Shown here: one piece after another, positions 58,801 through 64,000 of the stretch
How positions within the stretch are numbered: position 1 is the first letter of the stretch
Layout: each line of letters opens with the position of its first letter
The notes under the pieces: model-generated
The model's database searches: none
What the model saw: only the letters and a program-made list of their open reading frames with translations
Told to the model about the DNA's origin: nothing
Position numbers and translations under genes: made by a program
NCBI GenBank assembly: GCA_036874045.1
Contig: JAZBRI010000009.1
Span: 2,294,001-2,358,000 of the forward strand
DNA from: Cymodocea nodosa
Taxonomy: Eukaryota > Streptophyta > Magnoliopsida > Alismatales > Cymodoceaceae
Direction: 5' to 3'
Length of the DNA: 64,000 bases

Positions 58801-61033
58801 TGGATCCATATATCATACCATTGTATATATACCTTATTAATCAATGAGAAAAATATCTTTTTTATCCATGGCAAGTTGGGAGAACATCAGAAATGTTTGG
58901 AAGCACATGGTAACCTGCCAATTTGTATGCTATTAAAACCTGTCAAAAGGTAGAGAACTAGTGAATGTATGCATTGAAAATTGAAACTCAATAATCTGCC
59001 AACTATAACTTTCAAACATAAGGATATTTCATTCAATCCCAATTGTGTTTCTTGCTTTACAATGAAGTTTTTACACATTGAAACTTATCAACTGGTAACA
59101 AATAGCAAGGACTACGAAAATAAAAGCATAAAACACTAATCTGAAGAGCAGCAGACCTAAAGCAAAAGAGAACAACATACAACTACAATAAAAACGAAAT
59201 TACTTGGTATGCACATTTGAAATATATCCTAACAGCTAAAAGACTAATGAAAGATGATCACCACACCTAGATAAAACTTCCCAACTGAGAACTCGCAGCT
59301 CATATGGCCTCCTTTCTTAGGTGTCACCTATAGGATGGCTAGTTTCAACTTGTACATGTCCTTTCTAGCAACCACGTCCAAGCTTCAATAGGTTGCACCT
59401 GCCGTTCCTCTCCTCCAATGACATCCTCAAGGTATGTGACCAAATGGATGGAAGGAGGACTAAAGGTCAGGCATCTCCTCTTTGCTCTAAGCATGGTTGA
59501 TGAAGGGCATGCATTTGGTTGTTGCACCACAATCACTCCTGGAGAGGTGTGCAGCGGCCAAAGAGAGAAAGACCTAGGGATGTGTGATGATAGCTCATTT
59601 CTACACTACGAGCACTTTAAATATGGGGTGGGAAAAATTGCATCTTGACCCTACATTTGTTGGTATTTATTTGTGTATGCTTGAGGCTTTATGAAACACC
59701 CTTTGTACTTCACCAAAATGACTTCTTTTAATCCCATTTTTCCTTTTTAACCTTGAAATAAGATTTAGCTTATATTTCCTGCAAAATTAACCATAATACC
59801 TTTCCATAAAGTATAATTTAAACCAACAATCACATAAATAATTACACAAAATAATACCAAACAGCCAAGCAGTTTTAGTCCTTTTAATTCTACAGTCTAC
59901 ACAGCTTATAAGCTAATGTCTTCATTTATGCTTTGATGTTTGTGTAAAACTTATGATTTTTGCAGTTAATCATAGTCTTAATGTTAACCGCATATGCTTA
60001 TAAGAACAAGAATTTTCAATTTTCAGGTCCTGAGATTTGGAGAGACACTGCTGGGAAAGTAGATATCCTTGTAAGTGGTGTTGGGTCTGGTGGAACTCTA
60101 TCTGGTACCGGGAGATACCTGAAAATGAAAAACCCTGATTTGAAAGTAATTGCTGTCGAACCTGCAGAAAGTCCAGTCATCTCAGGTAAATATAATAAGA
60201 CTATATGTATGAAAGTCATCACAAGATCAGGGTAACTTTAAAATGTGCCACTCCTATAAGCCTTCCTAACTGTCATATAAGATTTAAGTATGGCTATTCG
60301 TATAACCTTATTTTATCTCTTTTGGCTAGTAAAGATTGCTTACCTGAGATCATCTTTCATGTTGTATTGGTAAACAAATTGTTTTTTTTTTTTCCTTCTT
60401 GTATCTTTCATAAAATTATGGGAAGTTGATTTTTAATGTCACAATTTGACCATATTAAGATCACCAGTTACTTGACTACTATCTTTCAATTAAAAAAAAG
60501 ATGTTTGAAATTCCATTATATTGTTGTTGTTAAACCCTCGTGCAATCTTCTATGAAGGTGGCAAGCCAGGAAAGCATAACATTCAAGGCATTGGAGCTGG
60601 TGTAATTCCAGACATCTTGGACGTTTCATTGATCGACGAGGTGATCACTGTCACTACAGAAGAAGCATTGAGCAATGCAAGAAGGCTTGCCGTGGAGGAA
60701 GGTCTTCTTGCTGGCATTTCATCCGGTGCTGCTTTAGCAGCTTCACTAAAGGTATGCATGCCTAGAGCTACGTCATCTTCAATGAAATCAAACATTCAAA
60801 ATGCTGTTGATTTTTTTTAGGGCCCATTTGAAGCTTCAAAATATTTCTAACTTGAAACATTAAGATCAAACATATGACATCAGGAGCTTCTTATTTCATG
60901 ATGCCAGGCTGCAAAGAAGGATGAGAACAAGGGGAAGATGATAGTCGCTATCTTCCCTAGTGGTGGGGAGAGGTATCTGAGCACAGAACTTTTTGCCAAG
61001 GCCCGGGAAGAATGCATGAAGATGACTTGCTAG
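37529..61033 (+). CDS. O-acetylserine (thiol) lyase / beta-substituted alanine synthase family protein, seven exons
   Basis: Exons are 37529-37657, 38915-39042, 39468-39670, 42963-43088, 60027-60185, 60558-60751 and 60908-61033. All introns are GT-AG and the sum is 1065 nt, or 354 codons. The enzyme family uses PLP to make cysteine from O-acetylserine and sulfide, or related beta-substituted alanines. PLP-binding Lys80 lies in SSVKDR, the substrate loop is TSGNFG (108-113; usually TSGNTG), Gln181 is in QFSNPAN, the phosphate loop is GSGGT (215-219), [11 protein letters not shown] (251-261) is the loop that meets serine acetyltransferase, and ISSGAA is at 302-307. The N-terminus lacks a clear transit peptide, suggesting the cytosol. 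It is slightly longer than the usual 320-330 aa. 'VGWTP' replaces the usual IGNTP near residue 46. No stops are seen. Intron 4 is 16.9 kb. Confidence 0.9.
37761..38490 (+). repeat. Three tandem 245-bp repeats in intron 1
   Basis: Units start at 37761, 38007 and 38252 with 'catctgatttgggttttcat'-type sequence. Each holds 'cctgtcatattcttctactt', 'ctatgcataat', 'cttgatctgattatttaagc' and 'tttggagtattgtg'. Copies differ by scattered substitutions. No open frame runs through them. Confidence 0.88.
38915..39042 (+). CDS. Exon 2 of the OAS-TL-like gene (PLP lysine)
   Basis: The acceptor is gaag|CTTGTAGG and the donor AG|gtgtgt. It encodes '[14 protein letters not shown]' to 'SSVKDRAAL', including PLP-binding Lys80. 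An acceptor at 38921/38922 is also possible but would break the frame with exon 1. Confidence 0.9.
39043..39467 (+). other. Intron 2 of the OAS-TL-like gene
   Basis: An ordinary GT-AG intron of 425 bp, AT-rich, with nothing recognised inside. Confidence 0.8.
39468..39670 (+). CDS. Exon 3 of the OAS-TL-like gene (substrate loop)
   Basis: The acceptor is ttgttag|AATTATAG and the donor TCTG|gtaag. It encodes '[20 protein letters not shown]' to 'YLGADIVLS'. Thr in the family motif TSGNTG is Phe here. Confidence 0.92.
39671..42069 (+). other. First part of intron 3, nothing coding
   Basis: AT-rich intron sequence with a microsatellite at 40797-40870 (CT, then TA, then TG repeats). Short open frames at 41257-41648 show no known domain. 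Confidence 0.6.
40797..40870 (+). repeat. Compound microsatellite (CT)n(TA)n(TG)n
   Basis: Runs of ct, then ta, then interrupted tg and gcac follow each other within intron 3. Confidence 0.9.
42070..42850 (+). pseudogene. ndhA: Plastid ndhA fragment in nuclear DNA (exon 1 end and start of its group II intron)
   Basis: The reading '[13 protein letters not shown]', '[15 protein letters not shown]', '[18 protein letters not shown]' matches plastid NDH subunit 1. After a frame break near 42252 the DNA continues with ndhA-like sequence ('caagtattgctcctattg', 'ggatcaaataataaatattc', 'caatcagttatgaaatacca'). At about 42447 it passes into 'tgtgattcgttagaac', the 5' end typical of the plastid ndhA intron. 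Later blocks such as 'gcaaaagaccaactgtatag' also read like that intron. It is a nuclear plastid insert inside intron 3, with indels and substitutions, so not recent. Boundaries are approximate. The match is from memory of ndhA. Confidence 0.88.
42963..43088 (+). CDS. Exon 4 of the OAS-TL-like gene
   Basis: I chose the acceptor gggcag|ATCTAAAT because it joins as Asp-Leu-Asn-Leu-Gly-Phe-Lys-Gly in frame. The AG five bases upstream would give a stop. The donor is ACAG|gtgcat. It encodes '[10 protein letters not shown]' to '[12 protein letters not shown]'. Confidence 0.9.
43449..44549 (-). repeat. 3' LTR of G2 (1101 bp)
   Basis: It starts TGTTGGTAAG and ends CACCAAGCA. It matches the split 5' LTR, for example 'caaacataaggatatttcat' at 43660 and 59014 and 'gaagggcatgca' at 44180 and 59507. 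Short open frames in it are repeated in the partner copy and show no domain. Confidence 0.9.
44550..45655 (-). repeat. 3' non-coding region of G2
   Basis: It begins with the hairpin TTTGCTA/TAGCAAA near 44568-44588 and, near 45560, a palindrome in 'attaccctcaatgta' like that at 5382 in element A. The tract beside the LTR is no longer clearly purine-rich (on the minus strand ATGAGCGTACT). No gene is seen. Confidence 0.65.
45660..46640 (+). repeat. Probable copia LTR, primer site and leader fragment within G2
   Basis: 45660-45935 reads like a short copia LTR. It ends just before 'acggtattagagtagg', a close match to the copia primer site TGGTATCAGAGC. The following 700 bp is a C/T-rich, then purine-rich leader without a recognisable protein. 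The frame at 46256-46564 (KKRKKK-rich C-terminus) looks like low-complexity DNA. No partner LTR was found, so the element is truncated. Confidence 0.45.
46641..47523. other. Unresolved part of G2
   Basis: It may hold decayed gag or spacer sequence on the minus strand (47069-47500, acidic: '[12 protein letters not shown]'). Nothing can be named. Confidence 0.35.
47524..48033 (-). pseudogene. Gag C-terminal remnant with zinc knuckle, G2
   Basis: From the ATG at 48031-48033 the frame holds a good CCHC knuckle ([14 protein letters not shown]), then an Asn/Gly/Trp-rich part with the repeated unit '[14 protein letters not shown]' and 'MGWDNYLD', and ends at 47524 after two stops. It sits downstream of the primer site, like the knuckle remnant in element A, and also lacks the capsid part. 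Confidence 0.75.
48034..48569 (-). other. Leader of G2
   Basis: AT-rich DNA between the primer site and the gag remnant. I see no gene. Confidence 0.5.
48570..48587 (-). other. Decayed primer-binding site of G2 (tRNA-Asp type)
   Basis: The plus strand reads tctacgacaatggtacta. The differences from the expected tRNA-Asp complement are mainly C-to-T and G-to-A, as methylation decay would give. Distance and layout to the LTR equal those of element A. Confidence 0.65.
48594..48662 (-). repeat. 5' LTR of G2, left part
   Basis: It matches 43449-43515 (TGTTGGTAAG...TTGTAT) and is cut at TGTAT by the Ale-like element. Confidence 0.85.
48663..48787 (+). repeat. 5' LTR of the Ale-like element
   Basis: It starts TGGTTAAAATGC and shares 'ggatcttatggatccatata' with 58794-58820. 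A degenerate primer site, TTGATATTAGAGT (48790-48802), follows. Confidence 0.8.
49219..50110 (+). pseudogene. Gag of the Ale-like element (decayed)
   Basis: From ATG 49219 the frame reads '[16 protein letters not shown]', '[10 protein letters not shown]', '[11 protein letters not shown]', '[19 protein letters not shown]' and '[11 protein letters not shown]', with at least five stops and later frame changes. This is the UBN2-type gag of Ale-like copia elements. The open frame 49637-50113 is a shifted-frame artefact of it. Confidence 0.8.
50111..52159. repeat. LTR-derived sequence with hairpin and tandem arrays, not resolved
   Basis: From 50680 to 51070, 'ttcggatagtta' and 'taactattcgaa' units alternate with 'ccacttaagt'. 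From 51180 to 51680, units of about 170 bp recur with 'acaatatgttagaagagcag', 'gtatcacgt' and 'cgttgagtta'. The stretch 51300-51750 is similar to the reverse complement of 21800-22000 in the C2 LTR. I see no gene and no clear element ends. Confidence 0.6.
52160..52360 (-). pseudogene. N-terminal piece of an ORF-X-like frame in C4
   Basis: From the ATG at 52358-52360 the frame reads [20 protein letters not shown], then '[20 protein letters not shown]', and stops at 52160. A basic start and the 'IYS.Y.F...AL..V' pattern resemble the beginning of ORF-X in C3. It holds the same place, after the 3' non-coding block. The rest is missing. Confidence 0.5.
52361..53999 (-). repeat. Non-coding region of C4
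   Basis: 53400-54000 matches 100-700 of C1. 52400-53400 is AT-rich with 'aacttgaatagttat' motifs. I see no gene. Confidence 0.55.
54000..54125 (-). pseudogene. Last codons of copia pol in C4
   Basis: The frame near 54040-54080 reads '[17 protein letters not shown]', matching the end of RNase H at 758-800 in C1. It follows gag-end sequence ('VWVPRSN') directly, which shows the internal deletion. Confidence 0.6.
54142..56125 (-). pseudogene. Copia gag of C4 (decayed)
   Basis: From the ATG at 56123-56125 the frames include '[20 protein letters not shown]', '[20 protein letters not shown]', '[20 protein letters not shown]' and a knuckle start, [10 protein letters not shown], that breaks at 55268. 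A coiled-coil part follows (54587-54928, '[18 protein letters not shown]'). It is collinear with C3 gag but has many more stops and frameshifts, so it is older. Confidence 0.85.
56167..56179 (-). other. Degenerate primer site of C4
   Basis: The minus strand reads TTGATATAAGAGT, near the copia tRNA-Met site, directly beside the LTR starting at 56181. Confidence 0.55.
56181..57302 (-). repeat. 5' LTR of C4 (1122 bp)
   Basis: It starts TGAAAGTGAGG and ends ATTTCTAACA with the shared 'catcatcaaaataaaa' end. Ale-like RT sequence resumes at 57303. Confidence 0.75.
57303..58650 (+). pseudogene. RT and RNase H of the Ale-like element (decayed)
   Basis: Frames in order give 'LAKERAWELVT', '[20 protein letters not shown]', 'GVDYDATFS', '[15 protein letters not shown]', '[18 protein letters not shown]', '[17 protein letters not shown]', '[19 protein letters not shown]' and '[20 protein letters not shown]'. 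These are the standard copia RT (YVDD box) and RNase H blocks. Many stops and several frameshifts are present. The N-terminal RT part and integrase are lost in the nested insertion. Confidence 0.9.
58755..58765 (+). other. Purine tract of the Ale-like element
   Basis: GAGGGGGAGAG immediately precedes the 3' LTR (TTAAAATGCATATG). Confidence 0.85.
58766..58860 (+). repeat. 3' LTR of the Ale-like element
   Basis: It matches 48666-48760 with few differences, then passes into G2 LTR sequence at 'atccatggc'. Confidence 0.8.
58866..59863 (-). repeat. 5' LTR of G2, right part
   Basis: It is collinear with 43520-44549 and ends CCAAACA before the GCCAA duplication. The open frames here are LTR sequence. 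Confidence 0.88.
60027..60185 (+). CDS. Exon 5 of the OAS-TL-like gene (phosphate loop)
   Basis: The acceptor is tttcag|GTCCTGAG and the donor TCAG|gtaaat. It encodes '[20 protein letters not shown]' with GSGGT binding the PLP phosphate, through '[10 protein letters not shown]'. It lies 16.9 kb from exon 4, yet the phase matches. Confidence 0.92.
60186..60557 (+). other. Intron 5 of the OAS-TL-like gene
   Basis: A GT-AG intron of 372 bp with nothing recognised inside. Confidence 0.8.
60558..60751 (+). CDS. Exon 6 of the OAS-TL-like gene
   Basis: The acceptor is tatgaag|GTGGCAAG and the donor AAAG|gtatgc. It encodes '[20 protein letters not shown]' to '[16 protein letters not shown]'. Confidence 0.92.
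60908..61033 (+). CDS. Exon 7 of the OAS-TL-like gene (C-terminus)
   Basis: The acceptor is tgccag|GCTGCAAAG. It encodes '[19 protein letters not shown]' and ends 'MKMTC' at TAG 61031-61033. Confidence 0.93.
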   Translation, partial: AAKKDENKGKMIVAIFPSGGERYLSTELFAKAREECMKMTC

Positions 61034-61480
61034 TTGTTTACATGTGAGGCATGTTATTGCCAAGTTGGTGTGATGTCTAGATCAGGAGGAAGCATCTTCA
61101 CATGGGATAGATTATTGTACAAGATTGTATCCAATGGATAATATTATTTTGTGGTACTAAAATAAGGACAATTTGATAAGCTCTGATATATCCTTTTAGA
61201 AGCACAATGCCACAAATGACTCGATGAAGCAAGATTCTCAATACCTTTTGTTGTTGCAGAAAAAAAATGTCACTTTCGAGAAGGTAGACTCTACGATCAC
61301 GTTTTGTGTGGAAATAGAGGGTACCTTTCCTTTTCTCAATCATGGGTTGAAAAATCGGGGGTTGCCTCTATTGATTGTTTTCATGGTTTTCTTCTTTGCC
61401 ATGCTTGAAGAATGGGAAAATTCATTTTCATCTTGGTTTTTAAGATAATGATGGCTTTTGTTTAAATTTAACTTTAAGAT
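61034..61480 (+). other. 3' flank of the OAS-TL-like gene
   Basis: Likely 3' UTR and beyond. 'ggataatattattttg' (61137) and 'aaaataagg' (61160) could serve as polyadenylation signals, but neither is canonical. The short open frames look random. Confidence 0.4.
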
Positions 61481-61695
61481 CTTTCCTCGATCTTACAAAA
61501 GTATTATGTTGAGAAAGGTAGAAGGCAAGGAGGAGAGAGGAAACGAGAGAGAAATGTGATGGTAATGGCTTGTATTGTTCATTGGAGAGGCATTACAAAT
61601 TCATAGCTAGGTGTGTGTTACATTATTATATTGCAAAAAAAGATTAGCATAAGTTGATGCTAATGGAATGCTTTAGAATAGTAGGAAGTGCATGA
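61481..61695 (-). repeat. Possible copia LTR remnant
   Basis: It lies just past the pol tail at 61700-62700. Read on the minus strand it contains 'TTAGCATCAACTTATGCTAA', a palindrome-like block common near copia LTR starts. The ends are not defined. Confidence 0.35.
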
Positions 61696-61699
61696 TCGT

Positions 61700-62700
61700 T
61701 AACTGTAAATGTTATTATGGAAGGAAGGGACTTTTAGTGAGCCAATCAACAATTTGGTTATTTCTATATATATCGATGTGCTTAATAATAACAAAGGCCT
61801 TATGAACAACAAGTATTCTATTGAGTAGTAATCCACTTTCGATGTGGCATGTTCGGCCATGGAGCGCAGGATTGGTTGTGAGCAAGTTGTAGTACTATTA
61901 ACAAATTATCCGAATATATAATAACACGGGCATCTTATGTAGAGGGCCGGGGTATGTAAAGCTCGTGTTACAGATAGAACCATCATATCACAGCTGTACC
62001 ATTAATGGCAAGAGCTCTCTCTATATTCTGAGTCCGCACTAGATCCATTGGATTGCTTCTTTGCAATATGGGAGACGGGATGGGATGTTGGTTGAGATAA
62101 GAACAAGCACTTGTGATAGATCTCCTGTCGGCAAGATTTCTAGCCCAATCAATGGGTGCCATAAAATGCAAAAATTTTAACTACGGTCGGAGGGTGCGTC
62201 ATGACAAAGTGGGGAGGCTGTATGTTTTGGTTCCCTTAATGTATCTGAAAATCCACTTAAAACACATTGATATCAGCCATTGTAGGTTGTTGCATATGTA
62301 AAATTGGGCAATAGCTTCAACTACGTACGTACCAATGCATAACCCCTGCGAGGTAGACGAGTCCTCCATTCATGCTACAATACATGATAGAAGGGCTTTC
62401 AAGTGGCGGGAATAGCATCATTGTCATAATAATGGGATGAAGTTGAGTGGAGAGTGAAGCAAGGCGTTGAGTTATACATATTGAAACGCAGAAGGTCGTG
62501 TATCACATATCAAGATTGAGAGATATGAAGAGCATCCATAGCTTGCTAAATTTGAACCCAAAGAAGAAAGCCCATGCGTTCGTAATCAACGAAGGTAGGT
62601 ATATGGTAAGAATTTGAGGAAATGGAGATGCCAGACACAATTGACCTTCAGACAATACCTTCAAATATGCACACGAAATATGTGTGGACATTATTTACAC
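61700..62700 (-). pseudogene. Copia RT end and RNase H (decayed)
   Basis: Reading down the minus strand, frames give 'KWIFRYIKGTKTYSL', then 'APIDWARNLADRRSITSAC', 'NPALHGRTCHIE', 'ALVVHKAF'-like wording and 'NQIVDWLTKSPF'. This is the order of the copia RNase H domain ('DWA..DRRST', 'NP..H.RTKHIE', 'D.LTK'). Many frame changes are present. Its GC content is higher than in the copia remains upstream, so it is probably another lineage. Confidence 0.75.
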
Positions 62701-63565
62701 AACCATGTACACATTCAAATAAATGAGAAATAACTAACTATTAAGAAAGAGATTAAAATAAATATTTACAAAGGGCCATATTGACTTTTCTTCTTAACAT
62801 TTGGCTTTCCTCGTCACTATTCATTTGCTGTCATTAAAGAAAAACTCTACTCATTGATCTCACAATCTTCTCTTACCATCACCAAGAGTAGAATCGTCGT
62901 CCTTCATCCTACTAATACCGATGAAAAGTACAGAAAACCAATGTACAATACAATCAACCCCCGACCACACTTTCAACAAAAATATATCTACGCTTCACAA
63001 TAAAATGCAGGGATCCGTGCATTCCACTTATAACCACCATGCGAACTACCTCCCACGCACTTATTGTTTCATCGCTCAAAAATTATCATCTCCAACATCG
63101 ATTCAGTAATATCACAATTATCACTTCCAACCGTCATTAAAAGTCCAAGGATCCTTTTAAGGTATTTCACTTTCATAATTTAGATCACCAGTACCTATAG
63201 AAAAATTATCAACAAGTAACGAGGGTTACCACCGCTCGTACGCACGGTGCATTTCCCATGCTCTCTCGATCATTCTCCATCCACCATTTGTGCAAGACCT
63301 GAACCTGAAAAAATGCAAGGAAAAGGAAACACTCACTCACATCCATGCAAGCACGTTCAATGGAAATGTTCATGTTAGCGTGAACACACAAGAGCTTCCA
63401 TCCAAGCATGTCCTACAACATGCGTCCACGCCCACCGCTAGCAACACCGCTGCAACCGAAGAAAATGAATTGATGATGCATGATTATGATTTCCGATCTG
63501 AAAATCGACCCTGCCCGTCGAGGTGCCACGCTACCGCTGCCGCTGCAACTTGCGAAGGAGGAAAA
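62701..63565. other. Unassigned stretch
   Basis: The base composition is more even than the rest of the window, and a 92-codon frame (63290-63568, plus) lies here. I recognise no domain and cannot call a gene. Confidence 0.35.
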
Positions 63566-63569
63566 TAAT

Positions 63570-63975
63570 TAGGGAGAAGGGGATTCCGTAGGAGGGTTTT
63601 TACCTTTTATAATGAAGGGTTTACGAGGAGAAAATACTCTTGTGAACAAATTAACAATTAAGCTCGATATGCTTGATATGATTATGGAAAACTGGGTTGT
63701 GAGCAATATGCATAGCAGTAGAATTGTCGCAATGGATACTTGTGGGTCTAGTTGGAGGCATGCCCAAATCAACAAATAAAGCACGTAGCCTGGTAACTTC
63801 ACTAACTATGGCCACCAATACTCTATATTTAGCTTCGGTCGTGGAATATAAGTAACTATCCTTTGCTTTTTAGACTTCCAAGAGACGAGGGAATCTCCGA
63901 AGTAATATACAAAAGCCTATGACAAATCTCCTTGTTAGGGGACACCTTGCCTAGTTGGCATAAGAAGTTGCGAAG
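63570..63975 (-). pseudogene. Copia RNase H fragment (decayed)
   Basis: Frames on the minus strand give 'SLVSWKSKKQ'-like wording near 63860, 'HCDNSTAMHIAHNPVFHNHI' near 63690 and 'KHIELNC'. These are the end blocks of copia RNase H. At least two frameshifts separate them. It may be a second fragment from the same or another element as 61700-62700. Confidence 0.75.
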
Positions 63976-64000
63976 TTGAGGATTGGACTTTCACTAGAAT

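Larger units (their letters stand above)
48663..58860 (+). mobile_element. Ale-like Ty1/copia element nested in the G2 LTR, itself interrupted
   Basis: It has short LTRs (48663-48787 and about 58766-58860), a tRNA-Met-like primer site, a decayed gag, a decayed RT-RNase H and a purine tract. Flanks TGTAT and TTTAT form an imperfect 5-bp duplication in the G2 LTR. Short LTRs and the RT wording fit the Ale/Retrofit branch of copia. Sirevirus-like DNA (about 50112-57302) replaces its middle. Confidence 0.8.
43449..59863 (-). mobile_element. Element G2: Ty3/gypsy-type LTR element in intron 4, with nested copia elements
   Basis: It is flanked by a perfect duplication GCCAA (43444-43448 and 59864-59868). 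The 3' LTR is 43449-44549. The 5' LTR is 48594-48662 plus 58866-59863, split by an Ale-like copia element. A decayed tRNA-Asp-type primer site (48570-48587) lies seven bases from the LTR. The internal domain is only 4 kb, with a gag zinc-knuckle remnant and 3' non-coding DNA; no pol remains. The hairpin beside the 3' LTR matches that of element A. Confidence 0.87.

Noticed and set aside
43449..59863. A 1-kb direct repeat in intron 4 first read as a segmental duplication
   Set aside because: Ends TG...CA, a primer site beside one copy and the GCCAA duplication show these are the two LTRs of G2.
1..64000. CRISPR arrays, bacterial-type operons, tRNA or rRNA genes
   Set aside because: None seen. 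The repeats are LTRs, minisatellites and hairpin motifs; tRNA-like words are primer sites of retrotransposons.

Overview
This window is nuclear DNA from a flowering plant, probably a dicot. It is AT-rich, holds one intron-split plant enzyme gene, carries a plastid-derived ndhA fragment inside one of its introns, and is otherwise made of plant LTR retrotransposons. I cannot name the species.

Layout. (1) 1-24664 is a nest of retrotransposons. The main item is element A (1931-19009, minus strand), an Athila-like Ty3/gypsy element of about 17 kb. It has 2.0-2.1 kb LTRs, a perfect target-site duplication (AAACC), a tRNA-Asp-type primer site and a purine tract. It sits inside an older LTR of its own family that points the other way (pieces at 1881-1930 and 19010-20610). 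Sirevirus-like Ty1/copia remains flank it (C1 at 1-1880; C2 at 20640-24664, whose LTR holds a solo LTR with duplication TTGTG). (2) 25272-35379 is C3, a Sirevirus-like copia element that keeps both LTRs, gag and an extra ORF but has lost nearly all of pol. (3) 35380-37224 is a minisatellite and AT-rich flank. (4) 37529-61033 (plus) is a seven-exon gene for an O-acetylserine (thiol) lyase / beta-substituted alanine synthase of 354 aa. My exon joins keep the frame throughout. Its introns hold a 245-bp triplicated repeat (intron 1), the plastid ndhA fragment (intron 3) and, in the 16.9-kb intron 4, three levels of nesting: gypsy element G2 (43449-59863, duplication GCCAA), an Ale-like copia element in one G2 LTR (48663-58860), and a pol-deleted Sirevirus-like element C4 inside that. 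(5) 61034-64000 is the 3' flank with decayed copia pol tails.

The least expected part is the modular make-up of A and C3. Both carry, after or in place of pol, a homologous non-pol reading frame (called ORF-X here) and a shared stretch of 3' non-coding sequence, although they belong to different superfamilies. A also carries an F-box-like reading frame and a second, displaced gag. C3 and C4 have each lost pol separately while keeping gag. All transposon reading frames contain stops; the enzyme gene does not.
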